Below, piece after piece: positions 52,788 through 61,927 of a stretch of DNA of 64,000 nucleotides. Made by a program: the position numbers and the translations under genes. Location of the stretch: contig JAEZHM010000068.1 in the NCBI GenBank assembly GCA_023416585.1, forward strand, positions 1 through 64,000, in the 5' to 3' direction. Every line of letters begins with the position of its first letter. Position 1 is the first letter of the stretch. Below the pieces are notes generated by a model. It had not been told where the DNA came from and made no database searches. It saw only the letters and a list, made by a program, of their open reading frames with translations. The stretch is from Bacillota bacterium. Lineage in GTDB: Bacteria > Bacillota > Clostridia > Christensenellales > Aristaeellaceae.

Positions 52788-53555
52788 ATGCTGAACAATC
52801 TGCTTCACATTATCCTTGAGGCTGGGGAAAAAATGCTGGGCTATGATCAGCCAGAGGTGTATCAAAAGGAAGGCCATGCCAATTTCGTAACCCTTGCGGA
52901 TATCGAAGTGCAGGCCTTTTTAATGGAGAAACTTACAAAGGCCGCTCCGGAAGCTTTATTTTTTGCGGAAGAAAAAGAAAACGAAACGCTGACGGACGCG
53001 CTGACGTTTGTCATCGATCCCATTGACGGCACCACCAACTTCATGCGGGGGCGCAAATGCTCCTCCATATCGGTGGCACTACTAAAAAACCAGGAGCCAG
53101 TGCTGGCCGCCATACTGAACCCTTATACCAAGGAGCTTTTCCATGCGGAAAAGGGGAAAGGCGCGTTTTTGAACGGACAGCCGATTCACGTTTCCGGCCA
53201 AGAATTTGCAAAAGCGCTGGTAAGCATAGGCACATCGCCCTATGATTCAGTGCTGGCCGGCAAAACCATGAAAGCGGCAGAGAAATTTCTGCTAGCGGCG
53301 GGCGACCTCCGGCGTACCGGGTCTGCCGCCATCGATTTATGCGATGTAGCCTGCGGACGCAGCGATATCTATTGGGAACTTATCCTCTCCCCCTGGGATT
53401 TTGCCGCCGGCGCGCTGATCGTAAGGGAGGCAGGCGGCCGTATATGCAGCCCTGGCCGGGGAGTACTCCGCTTTGATCAAAGGACGCCGGTGCTGGCGGC
53501 CAATCCCTTATGTTTTGATAAGGCGCAAGAATTGCTGCTAACAGCGATCGCATAA
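52788..53555 (+). CDS. Inositol monophosphatase family protein
   Basis: A 255-residue Mg2+-dependent sugar-phosphate phosphatase: FAEEKEN (metal Glu), VIDPIDGTTNFMRG and the C-terminal ILSPWDFAAGALIVREAGG. Sixteen bases after the LacI gene, so likely cotranscribed. In this context a sugar phosphate other than inositol phosphate may be the substrate. Confidence 0.92.
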   Translation: MLNNLLHIILEAGEKMLGYDQPEVYQKEGHANFVTLADIEVQAFLMEKLTKAAPEALFFAEEKENETLTDALTFVIDPIDGTTNFMRGRKCSSISVALLKNQEPVLAAILNPYTKELFHAEKGKGAFLNGQPIHVSGQEFAKALVSIGTSPYDSVLAGKTMKAAEKFLLAAGDLRRTGSAAIDLCDVACGRSDIYWELILSPWDFAAGALIVREAGGRICSPGRGVLRFDQRTPVLAANPLCFDKAQELLLTAIA

Positions 53556-53597
53556 AAACAACGCATGGCAGAATCGGTTCCGCCATGCGTTGTTTCT
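53556..53597. terminator. Bidirectional terminator between convergent genes
   Basis: Stem ACAACGCATGGC / GCCATGCGTTGT with A-run before and TTTCTT after. Confidence 0.82.
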
Positions 53598-53609
53598 TAT
53601 ATACACTGC

Positions 53610-54461
53610 TTATTTCTTTAAAAGTTCCAGCGTTCTGTCAAGCAGACGGATATCTCCTGTTTTTCCATGGCCTGGGATAACGATCTTCACATTGGCTTCA
53701 TTATATTTCGACATTAATCTCTCTATGGAAGCAGGCCACTTACCCAGGTTTGCATCATCCGTATTGCCCAAATTGGCTGCGCTCAATTCCTTGATCATGC
53801 AACCGCCGAAGAGAATCTTTTTTTCAGGGTAATAAACGGTGATATTATCTGGAGAGTGTGTTTCTCCTGGATAGTATAGAATAAGGCTTTCCGCACCAAA
53901 GGAAAGCATTTTTTCTTCATCCATGGCAAGGTCGATCACTTCCGAGGGCGGAACATAAGCCAGATCTTTATAGGCATCATAATATCTTTTGTTTTGAGGA
54001 GTCTGCAAGCTTTGCAAAAACCAATCCCTGGATTTCTCTCCCCTTTCTTTAATCATGTCTATTGTTTTGCTAGTCCCATAGATTGGAATCCCCTGCTCTG
54101 CAAGATACTGATTGCCTCCCAGATTATCAAAATGAAATCCGGTATTGATGGCGGCAAAATGCGTTTGGGGCCCGGTAAGCCCCCGAATCCATTCTACCAG
54201 TTCCTTTGTTGCTTCGTATGTGTAAGGTGTATCTATCAGAACAACGTCGGAATTTTCCATTTCAATCACAAGTGAGTTTGCGCCCCAGGGGAATGCATGT
54301 ATGGCTTTCACAACGCCTTCCGCCACTTTTTCCACCGATAGATCCCCGCTGATGGCAAAGGGAGCTTCCAAATCCAGTCTATATTTGTGTTCTGCCTGGC
54401 CTCCCCAGGATATGCATGATAGGATCAATAATAAAACTGAAAAAACCTTACCAAATTTCAT
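53610..54461 (-). CDS. Secreted metallo-beta-lactamase-fold protein (B1/B2-like) lacking the first zinc histidine
   Basis: A 283-residue exported protein: signal peptide (1-23), then an MBL fold close to class B1/B2. The motif equivalent to HxHxD reads INTGFHFDNLGGN, giving Gly108 where His116 (standard numbering) belongs, with His110 and Asp112 kept. His202 (GETHSPDN), Cys221 (FGGC) and His265 (PGHGKTGD) are present. Class B2 enzymes have Asn at this place in an otherwise similar motif. Beta-lactam hydrolysis is uncertain. 73 bases downstream of a DeoR-type regulator. Confidence 0.85.
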   Translation of the reverse strand: MKFGKVFSVLLLILSCISWGGQAEHKYRLDLEAPFAISGDLSVEKVAEGVVKAIHAFPWGANSLVIEMENSDVVLIDTPYTYEATKELVEWIRGLTGPQTHFAAINTGFHFDNLGGNQYLAEQGIPIYGTSKTIDMIKERGEKSRDWFLQSLQTPQNKRYYDAYKDLAYVPPSEVIDLAMDEEKMLSFGAESLILYYPGETHSPDNITVYYPEKKILFGGCMIKELSAANLGNTDDANLGKWPASIERLMSKYNEANVKIVIPGHGKTGDIRLLDRTLELLKK

Positions 54462-54534
54462 GTGCTTTTTCTCCTTCGTGCTTCTTGTTATGCTTTTGCG
54501 CCATCTCCCATATAACGGATTATTATGCAGAAAT

Positions 54535-55338
54535 TTATCCCCTCGAAGGAAATGTGCTTTCCTTTTCATATTCCTTGGGATAGATCACCTTCACATTGGC
54601 CTTTAATAAAACCTCCATCCATTTATCCGAAGGCTTTTCGTTCGTTACAAGGGTGTCGATTTCGTCGATACCGCAAAAATAACGGAAGGATGTGCGGTCA
54701 AACTTTGAGCTGTCGCAAAGGAATACCGCCTTGCGCGCGCTTTTTAGCATCTGCTTTTTGATGCATACATCCTCCTCGTTTACGTCGGTGACGCCGCTTT
54801 CCATGGATATGGACCTGGCGGAAAAGAACAGTACATCGCATGTGAAATCCGCCACACGCTGGCGCGCCGCCTCGCCCGTAAAGCCACGGGCAAAGTTATT
54901 CAGCCAGCCACCGGTGCAGCATATTTGAACGCCGGGAATGTTATCCAAACAATCCAGGGCCAGTTGCGCGCTGTTGGTCAGAATTTTCAGATTGTTCTTC
55001 TTGCCTAAAAAGCGCACCATGTGCGCCACTGTGCTGGTGCAGTCCAGGGAAATGTTCATATCATCCCGGACCAGTTTGGCGGCCAGCTTGCCGATAATGT
55101 TCTTCTCCGCCTTGTTTTCAAAGGTACGTATGGTATAGGGGATCTCGCTGGTTTGATTCTCGATGAGCATGGCCCCGCCATAAGTACGGCGAAGCAGGCC
55201 TTCCTTTTCCAGTTCCGCAAAATCCCGGCGGATGGTGGAGGGGCTGACGCCATATTGCCTGGACAATTGGCTGACCAGCACGGCTTTTTTCAACCGGAGT
55301 TCCTTCAATATATCGTCAACCCGCTCGATGTTCAGCAT
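54535..55338 (-). CDS. DeoR-family transcriptional regulator
   Basis: A 267-residue regulator: helix-turn-helix (about 1-57, LVSQLSRQYGVSPSTIRRDFAELEKEGLLRRTYGGA) and the DeoRC sugar-phosphate sensor domain (about 75-235, NISLDCTSTVAHMVRFL). A GGGGGGATC ribosome site precedes the ATG. It lies just upstream of the metallo-beta-lactamase-like gene; no sugar-phosphate gene is adjacent, so its target is unclear. Confidence 0.93.
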   Translation of the reverse strand: MLNIERVDDILKELRLKKAVLVSQLSRQYGVSPSTIRRDFAELEKEGLLRRTYGGAMLIENQTSEIPYTIRTFENKAEKNIIGKLAAKLVRDDMNISLDCTSTVAHMVRFLGKKNNLKILTNSAQLALDCLDNIPGVQICCTGGWLNNFARGFTGEAARQRVADFTCDVLFFSARSISMESGVTDVNEEDVCIKKQMLKSARKAVFLCDSSKFDRTSFRYFCGIDEIDTLVTNEKPSDKWMEVLLKANVKVIYPKEYEKESTFPSRG

Positions 55339-55481
55339 ACAATTGATCCCCCCTGCGCTTTTATGCGCGGCAGCAAGCGCTTTACTGCTCGTTTCCGCTC
55401 ATTTCTATCGTATCACGGGAGACCTTTTCTGTAAACCTTACGGCATGGCTGTATGAAATGGAAAGGCCATTTACCTCTTTT

Positions 55482-56375
55482 TTATTTTTGTTTTACATAT
55501 AAATTGGCTTTGCCTGTCTTTACAAAACCCAGGGAATCATACAACGGTATGGCTTCTTCATGATCAATGGACGTGCTGACGAATGCGTATTGCATTCCCA
55601 TTTCCTTCAGCCTTTTCAGCCCACTTGACAAAAGGCGCCTGGCGATCCCCCTGCGGCGGTATTCCGGCAAGCAGGCTACAGGCTCCAGCAGCGCGGTTTG
55701 GCTGCTATCATCCACCCACCATGTGGCAAAGCCGGCAAAGGCGTTTGTCTGCCCGTCACGGACGACATATTCCAGCGCATTGTCATATGCCGGGGAGTCA
55801 AGATAGGTGCGGAACATATCCTCAGATACTTCGGAACCTGACGGAATGGCAGCGTGCAATACACGTTCAGGGATATCCGCCCGTGTGAACAGGGCGATAT
55901 TTTCAGTTCCTCCGGCTGACTCCCGCGGTTCCCAGCTTTGAAGCGATAAAACTGCCTGGTACCGTTCCTCAGCAGCTTTGATAAACCCATGGCGCAAAAG
56001 CGCATCACAAAGCGTGCGGTTATTGCTATTGACGATAGTGGTATAGGGTACATCTCCTACAAAGCAGCCGCTGACCAGTTCCAATGCCTCATCAGTATAT
56101 TCCTCATATTCCTTTTGCAGCCTGAGCACAAATTCCCCTTCCTCCCGATAGGCCAGGAGGTAGCCTGCCGCCGTATCGCCTTTATACAGCAGCTTGCCGT
56201 ACTCAAACACATCCATGGCGCCCCCGCCGAACAGGTACCGGTCATAGTACAGTCCGCCGGGATGCATCTGCCAGAATTTCTGCGCCCCATTCTTGCAAAT
56301 TGCGCTTTCGATTTTGCACATGATATCGAAGTCTGCTTCTTTTGTTACATTATGCAATGTCAGCATTTTCATCAT
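55482..56375 (-). CDS. GNAT acetyltransferase with two GNAT-like halves
   Basis: A 297-residue protein. The C-terminal half holds the acetyl-CoA loop CLPEYRRRGIARRLLSSGLK and AIPLYDSLGFVKTGKA; the N-terminal half (about 1-140) is a weaker GNAT-like region with a similar strand pattern (NSNNRTLCDALLRHGF). Several ATGs cluster at the start. Substrate unknown. Confidence 0.83.
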   Translation of the reverse strand: MMKMLTLHNVTKEADFDIMCKIESAICKNGAQKFWQMHPGGLYYDRYLFGGGAMDVFEYGKLLYKGDTAAGYLLAYREEGEFVLRLQKEYEEYTDEALELVSGCFVGDVPYTTIVNSNNRTLCDALLRHGFIKAAEERYQAVLSLQSWEPRESAGGTENIALFTRADIPERVLHAAIPSGSEVSEDMFRTYLDSPAYDNALEYVVRDGQTNAFAGFATWWVDDSSQTALLEPVACLPEYRRRGIARRLLSSGLKRLKEMGMQYAFVSTSIDHEEAIPLYDSLGFVKTGKANLYVKQK

Positions 56376-56466
56376 CCGTTCTTTTCAAAAATAAGAAGAA
56401 TACACCGGAAAATTGTACCACAAGGCACATACTTTTCCTATGACAAAATGGTTTATCTGAAGGCCC

Positions 56467-56952
56467 CTATTTTCTGGCATCGATGATGTGTATCAGTCGG
56501 AGTTTGGAATAGGTATAAGTGCTTAGCTGCCTGTAGTCAGAATCCAGCGTATGGGTTGCGATATAGATGTTTTCCGGCGCCGGCGGGTCGCCCGCCTCCA
56601 CAATGAATAGAGAGTGGGTAAAGCGGTACCCATCGGGACTTAGCTGTACTATATCCGCAATCATGGCCTGATCTATGGACAGGTCCTGCCCATACGGGCC
56701 TGCCCCTTTGTTCTTCATGAGAAAGTTGTACAAAAACTGGACCCCCGTCCATGCGGGGGCCCGGTTGTTAAGTGTAATATAGTACCATCCCGTGTTCGGG
56801 GTATAGTTCATCACGCCGCACCCGGCGTAAAGGCATTGAGAATTGAAATTGGTGCAGTCGCCGCCGATGTTATGAAAGTCATAAAACCTCGGATTTCGGC
56901 GGTAAGCCCACTCATGAGCATAGGCGACGGCCTTTTCCCTGTCATACAGCAT
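56467..56952 (-). CDS. Putative amidase-domain protein (Amidase_6 type)
   Basis: A 161-residue protein with GGDCTNFNSQCLYAG near residue 30, the cysteine motif of the putative amidase domain PF12671, and a histidine in RFTHSLFIVEA. Starts YDREKAVAYAHEWAYRRNP, typical of the family. Here it is a stand-alone domain without signal peptide, so cytoplasmic, or released by another route. Downstream of clpB. Confidence 0.87.
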   Translation of the reverse strand: MLYDREKAVAYAHEWAYRRNPRFYDFHNIGGDCTNFNSQCLYAGCGVMNYTPNTGWYYITLNNRAPAWTGVQFLYNFLMKNKGAGPYGQDLSIDQAMIADIVQLSPDGYRFTHSLFIVEAGDPPAPENIYIATHTLDSDYRQLSTYTYSKLRLIHIIDARK

Positions 56953-56996
56953 GGCATGCCCCCCTAACTGGAGGATTTGCCACAGTCTATGAGAAG

Positions 56997-59606
56997 CTAC
57001 TCCAGGATATACAATTCACCCGTTTTATCCACATCCACGGTGAGATTTTGACCCGCGTGCACATCGCCCTGAATGAGCCTTCGGGCCACCAGCGTTTCCA
57101 CACGGCTTTGCAAAAAGCGCTTCAGCGGCCGTGCGCCGTACACGGGATCAAAGCCCCTATCAATCACCATTTCCTTTGCCGCGTCGGTTAAGGTGATGGT
57201 GACTTGCCTGTCCTCCAGCCGCTTTTGCAGGTTATTCAATAGCAGCGTGACAATGCGGCCGATCTCCTCCTTGGTGAGGGGCTTATAGAACACGATCTCA
57301 TCGATGCGGTTCAAAAATTCCGGACGGAACTGCATCCTTAGCAGCATTTCCACCCGCCGGCGGGCTTCCTCGGAAATCTTTCCATCCGCGCCTATACCCT
57401 CCAGGATATCTGAAGAACCCAGGTTGCTTGTCATAATCAGGATGGTATTCTTGAAATCTACCGTCCGGCCCTGGGAATCGGTGATGCGCCCATCGTCCAG
57501 CACCTGCAATAGCACGTTGAACACTTCGGGATGGGCTTTTTCCACCTCATCAAAGAGAACTACGGAATAGGGCTTGCGGCGAACTGCTTCGGTAAGCTGT
57601 CCGCCCTCGTCGTAACCCACGTAGCCCGGAGGCGCGCCAATCAGGCGGGAAACGGAGAATTTCTCCATGTATTCCGACATATCGATGCGCACCAGGTTTT
57701 TTTCCTCGTCAAACAACGCCTGGGCCAGCGCTTTGGCCAGTTCCGTCTTGCCTACGCCCGTGGGTCCCAGGAACAGGAAGGAACCGATAGGCCTGTTGGG
57801 GTCGGAAATGCCCGCCCGGCTGCGGAGGATGGCTTCCGAGACCTTCTGCACCGCTTCTTCCTGACCAATCACCCGCTGATGCAGTATATCCGGCAGGTGA
57901 AGCAGCTTTTCCCGCTCGCCTTCCACCAGCTTTTGCACAGGGATGCCCGTCCAGCGGGCCACGATGCGGGCGATCTCCTCCTCGGTGACTTTGTCGCGGA
58001 GCAGGCTCTGGCCCGCTTTGTTCTTTTCGGCAATGGCTTCCTCAGCCTTGAGTTCCTTTTGCAGCCGGGGCAGCTCTCCATATTTGAGCTCCGCTGCCTT
58101 GTTCAGGTCATAATTCCGCTCGGCTTTTTCGATTTCGGCCCCCAGGCGCTCAATGTCTTCCCGAAGCTTCTGCACCCTTGAAATGGCTGCCTTTTCATTG
58201 TCCCACTTGGCCTTCAATTGGGCAAACTCCGCCCTAAGGTCGGAAAGCTCCTTCTGCAAATGCAAAAGACGCTCCCTGGCCAGGTTATCCTCGTCCGCCT
58301 CCTTTATCAGGGCGGCCTCCTCGATTTCCAGCTGCATGATCTTGCGGGAGATTTCGTCCAGCTCTGCCGGCAGGCTGTCGATTTCCGTGCGGATCATGGC
58401 ACAGGCTTCGTCGATTAAGTCAATGGCCTTGTCGGGCAGGAAGCGGTCGGTGATATAGCGGTTAGACAGCATGGCTGCGGCAATCAGTGCGCCATCCTGG
58501 ATTTTCACACCGTGGAACACCTCATAGCGCTCCTCCAGGCCGCGAAGGATGGAAATGGTATCTTCCACCGTAGGCTCGTTCACCATGACAGGCTGGAACC
58601 TACGCTCCAGGGCGGCATCCTTTTCAATATATTTGCGGTACTCGTCCAGCGTGGTGGCGCCTATGCAGTGCAGCTCGCCCCTTGCCAGCATGGGCTTTAG
58701 CAGGTTGCCGGCGTCCATAGCGCCTTCCGCCTTGCCGGCCCCCACGATGTTATGCAGCTCGTCGATGAAAAGAAGCGTCTTGCCTTCGCTCTTCTTAATT
58801 TCCTCCAGCACCGCCTTTAGGCGCTCCTCAAACTCGCCCCGGAATTTGGCGCCGGCGATGAGGCTTCCCATGTCCAGGGAAAAGAGCCTGCGATCCTTGA
58901 GGCTTTCAGGCACGTCGCCCCGTACGATGCGGATGGCCAGGCCTTCGGCAATGGCTGTCTTGCCCACGCCGGGCTCGCCAATGAGCACGGGGTTGTTCTT
59001 TGTTTTGCGGGATAGGATGCGGATCACGTTCCGGATCTCGCTGTCACGGCCGATCACCGGATCCAGCTTTTGCGCCCGAGCCAGCGCCGTCAGGTCGGCG
59101 CCGTATTTAGCCAAAGCGTCATAGGTATTTTCCGGGGTGTCGGTGGTCACACGTGTCGCACCGCGTACGGTGGACAGTGCGTTAAGGAATGCATCCCTTT
59201 TCACACGGAAACGGTCAAATATTGGCTTTACCAGCCGGTCGGGCCTTTCCATCAAGCCAAGCCACACGTGCTCCACCGACAGATATTCGTCCTTCATCTG
59301 GGCCGCTTGCTGTTCGCCTGCCAGAAGCGCCCTTTCCACATCAGCAGAAACGTAGACCTTGTCAGGCTCCCGGCCCGGTCCGGACACTTTGGGAAGCCGG
59401 CTCACCGACTCCTCCATGGTGCCTGCCAGCAGTTTGCCGTCTATGTTCATTTTGTTAAGCAATTGGGGGATCAGCCCTTCCGGCTGGGCCAGGAGGGCAT
59501 GGCAAAGGTGAACCTGCTCCACCTGTACATTCTGATAGGTAATGGCGGTATGCTGGGCTTCTTTCAGCGCTTCCATGGTTTTTTGCGTAAACTTGTTTGT
59601 GTTCAT
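56997..59606 (-). CDS. clpB: ATP-dependent disaggregase ClpB
   Basis: An 869-residue AAA+ chaperone: ClpN repeats (about 1-145), first AAA domain with GEPGVGKTA (about 205), the coiled-coil M domain (about 405-525, rich in Glu/Lys/Leu), second AAA domain with GPTGVGKTE (about 605) and C-terminal D2 small domain. Presence of the long M domain separates it from ClpC. It reactivates aggregated proteins after heat stress together with DnaK. A perfect CtsR box overlaps its promoter. Confidence 0.97.
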   Translation of the reverse strand: MNTNKFTQKTMEALKEAQHTAITYQNVQVEQVHLCHALLAQPEGLIPQLLNKMNIDGKLLAGTMEESVSRLPKVSGPGREPDKVYVSADVERALLAGEQQAAQMKDEYLSVEHVWLGLMERPDRLVKPIFDRFRVKRDAFLNALSTVRGATRVTTDTPENTYDALAKYGADLTALARAQKLDPVIGRDSEIRNVIRILSRKTKNNPVLIGEPGVGKTAIAEGLAIRIVRGDVPESLKDRRLFSLDMGSLIAGAKFRGEFEERLKAVLEEIKKSEGKTLLFIDELHNIVGAGKAEGAMDAGNLLKPMLARGELHCIGATTLDEYRKYIEKDAALERRFQPVMVNEPTVEDTISILRGLEERYEVFHGVKIQDGALIAAAMLSNRYITDRFLPDKAIDLIDEACAMIRTEIDSLPAELDEISRKIMQLEIEEAALIKEADEDNLARERLLHLQKELSDLRAEFAQLKAKWDNEKAAISRVQKLREDIERLGAEIEKAERNYDLNKAAELKYGELPRLQKELKAEEAIAEKNKAGQSLLRDKVTEEEIARIVARWTGIPVQKLVEGEREKLLHLPDILHQRVIGQEEAVQKVSEAILRSRAGISDPNRPIGSFLFLGPTGVGKTELAKALAQALFDEEKNLVRIDMSEYMEKFSVSRLIGAPPGYVGYDEGGQLTEAVRRKPYSVVLFDEVEKAHPEVFNVLLQVLDDGRITDSQGRTVDFKNTILIMTSNLGSSDILEGIGADGKISEEARRRVEMLLRMQFRPEFLNRIDEIVFYKPLTKEEIGRIVTLLLNNLQKRLEDRQVTITLTDAAKEMVIDRGFDPVYGARPLKRFLQSRVETLVARRLIQGDVHAGQNLTVDVDKTGELYILE

Positions 59607-59631
59607 ATCGGCACCTCCCTTGCAGGTCTTG

Positions 59632-59681
59632 TTTGACTTTCTTTGACCTTCTTATTGTAAACGATCCTTTCGCAATGTCAA
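59632..59681 (-). promoter_or_regulatory. clpB promoter with CtsR operator
   Basis: Minus-strand TTGACA (59681-59676), 16 bases, TACAAT (59659-59654), then GGTCAAAGAAAGTCAAA (59648-59632), which fits the CtsR consensus RGTCAAANANRGTCAAA at every fixed position. The operator covers the start of transcription, the usual repression geometry. Confidence 0.88.
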
Positions 59682-59725
59682 GACCTTTCCAAATATTTTT
59701 TCAGGTGCGAAGCAAAGAAGAACCA

Positions 59726-59755
59726 TTGACGCAAAGGTTTTTCCAGTTGTATGAT
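59726..59755 (+). promoter_or_regulatory. Predicted promoter of the HerA/YjgR-like gene
   Basis: TTGACG (59726-59731), 18 bases, TATGAT (59750-59755). The implied start point (about 59762) lies at the ribosome site, so the leader would be very short. Confidence 0.45.
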
Positions 59756-59767
59756 ACAAAGGAAGGG

Positions 59768-61624
59768 ATGGTGCGCTACATGCTGTATGAACAAAAGATT
59801 TGGGTGGGGACGGCCGGGGAACCGGTTTTTCTGCTGCCCGAAATGGCTAACCGGCATGGTCTGATTGCCGGGGCAACAGGCACCGGGAAAACCGTTACCT
59901 TAAAGGTGCTGGCAGAAGGGTTTTCTCAAATGGGCGTCCCTGTGTTCTTAAGCGATGTGAAGGGCGACCTGGCCGGCCTCACGCGTCCCGGCGAGCATTC
60001 TGAGGCTATCTCCCAGCGGCTGATGGAAACAGGCATTTCGAACTTTTCCCACAAAGGTTTCCCCGTGGTGTTCTGGGATGTATATGGTGAGCAGGGCCAT
60101 CCCTTGCGCGCCACGGTGAGCGAGATGGGGCCGCTGCTTTTATCCAGGATGCTGAACCTAAACGAAACGCAAGCCGGTGTGCTGAACATACTGTTCCGGG
60201 TGGCCGATGACCAGGGCTTGCCGCTGCTGGATATTCGCGACCTGAAGGCAATGCTGGCCTATGTGGGAGAGCACGCCGGGGAATATACGCTGGAATACGG
60301 CAACGTATCCAAACCAACCATCGGGGCTATCCAGCGGGCCATTGCCATTCTGGAGGATCAAGGCGGGGATGTATTCTTCGGCGAACCCGCCTTCGACATT
60401 TCCGACTGGATGCACACAGACGAGGAGGGCCTGGGGAACATCAACATTCTGGCAGCGGACAAGTTATTTTTGAAGCCTGCCATGTATGCCACCTTCCTTT
60501 TGTGGATGCTCAGCGAGCTGTATGAAAGCTTGCCCGAGCAGGGTGACAGCGACAAACCAAGGATGGTCTACTTCTTTGATGAGGCGCATCTGCTGTTTGC
60601 CGACTGTCCGCGGCTTTTGATGGAGAAGATTGAACTGACGGTGCGCCTTATCAGAAGCAAGGGCGTCGGCGTTTATTTTGTCACCCAGAATCCCGCCGAT
60701 ATACCCATGGCCATTTTAAGCCAGCTTGGCAACAGGGTGCAGCACGCACTAAGAGCCTTTACTCCCCTGGATCAGAAGGCGGTGAAAGCGGCAGCGCAGA
60801 CCTTCCGGGCCAATCCGGCCTTTGATACGGAGAAGGCCATAACCGAATTGAAAACCGGCGAGGCGCTGGTCTCCTTCCTGGACGGCCAGGGAGCGCCCGG
60901 CGTGGTGGCCAGGACCACTATCCTGCCGCCCCAGGCTTCCTTCGGAGCAATTGATTCTTCGCTTCGAAAAACGTTTATTGAAACAAGCCCCTTTTACGGC
61001 AAGTATGAGGAGGCCATCGACAGGGAAAGCGCCTATGAAATGCTGGCCCATGTGTTCCTTGGCGGCCGTGGGCAGGTTGCTCCCGTACAGGCGCCCTCGC
61101 CGGTTGCCGGCACCATACCGCCCGTGCAGCAATCAGCGGTCCCGCCCTCCCAGGGCTTCATGATCTACGACGCGGCCACAGGCCAGTATGTCCGCAAGCA
61201 AATACCCACGCTTTCATCCCAGCCGGAACAGCCGCTTAAAACACCTGTGTCCAACCAGCCCGAAATGATGCCGGTGCTTGTGTACGATAAAGCCAGCGGA
61301 CAATATGTGCAGCAGATAATGGCCGTTAACAAAGACCCGGGCACCGGAAACTTTATGCCTGCTTCCCCCGCTGCGCCCAATGCTTTGAACAAACAGGAAA
61401 AAGAGCAGTTGGCCGCTGAAAAAGAGCAGAGGAAGGCCGATAAGGAACAATTAGCCGAGGAACGCAGGCGGACGTCAGATGCGCTGCGCGATGAGCGGGC
61501 GGATCGGGCCCGGAGGAACGATTCCGCCCTGGGCCGGCTGAAGAACAGCGCCTTAAGCGGCATAGGCAGGGAGGTAGGCCGTTCGCTGGTTCGGGGTCTG
61601 CTGGGCTCGCTGACAAGGAAGTAG
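59768..61624 (+). CDS. HerA/YjgR-like ATPase (DUF853) with C-terminal repeat tail
   Basis: A 618-residue protein. P-loop GATGTGKT lies at 35-42, Walker B in VYFFDEAHLLF, and VYFVTQNPADIP is the DUF853/YjgR signature. A proline/glutamine-rich tail contains two copies of a Y-D-x-A-[TS]-G-Q-Y-V motif (about 468-520), a charged Lys/Glu/Gln coil and a conserved-looking end GREVGRSLVRGLLGSL. HerA-like ATPases are hexameric DNA translocases; YjgR's role is unknown. The start is uncertain among ATG 59768, GTG 59771 and ATG 59780. Confidence 0.88.
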   Translation: MVRYMLYEQKIWVGTAGEPVFLLPEMANRHGLIAGATGTGKTVTLKVLAEGFSQMGVPVFLSDVKGDLAGLTRPGEHSEAISQRLMETGISNFSHKGFPVVFWDVYGEQGHPLRATVSEMGPLLLSRMLNLNETQAGVLNILFRVADDQGLPLLDIRDLKAMLAYVGEHAGEYTLEYGNVSKPTIGAIQRAIAILEDQGGDVFFGEPAFDISDWMHTDEEGLGNINILAADKLFLKPAMYATFLLWMLSELYESLPEQGDSDKPRMVYFFDEAHLLFADCPRLLMEKIELTVRLIRSKGVGVYFVTQNPADIPMAILSQLGNRVQHALRAFTPLDQKAVKAAAQTFRANPAFDTEKAITELKTGEALVSFLDGQGAPGVVARTTILPPQASFGAIDSSLRKTFIETSPFYGKYEEAIDRESAYEMLAHVFLGGRGQVAPVQAPSPVAGTIPPVQQSAVPPSQGFMIYDAATGQYVRKQIPTLSSQPEQPLKTPVSNQPEMMPVLVYDKASGQYVQQIMAVNKDPGTGNFMPASPAAPNALNKQEKEQLAAEKEQRKADKEQLAEERRRTSDALRDERADRARRNDSALGRLKNSALSGIGREVGRSLVRGLLGSLTRK

Positions 61625-61700
61625 TACCGGGGAGCACCGCCACGAGACCCACCTGGAAGAAAACGGCTTTGGGATGCGAGCAGATGTTGCGCAGGGATGG

Positions 61701-61776
61701 TGTAGGGGCGGCCGCCTTCGACCGCCCGACTGTTCCATTTTGTCGAAAAGGGCGACCGGGGGCGGTCGCCCCCACA
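61701..61776. repeat. Interspersed hairpin repeat
   Basis: Arms TGTAGGGGCGGCCGCC (61701-61716) and GGCGGTCGCCCCCACA (61761-61776) pair at 14 of 16 positions. The GTAGGGGCG core is also in the hairpin at 2184-2242. The surrounding 61625-61927 gap has only spurious short frames. Confidence 0.6.
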
Positions 61777-61927
61777 CTCCCCCAGGCTCCTTTGATCTGC
61801 AGAGCGAAGCGAGACTGAGGATTGAAGGCTGTGCAGCGTTCCTTGAGCCGGATGGTAATGCAAACGGCAGTGAACAATGCGCCGATTGATCTTGCGGACA
61901 CGGGGCAGAGCCCCAGGGAAAGGATTT

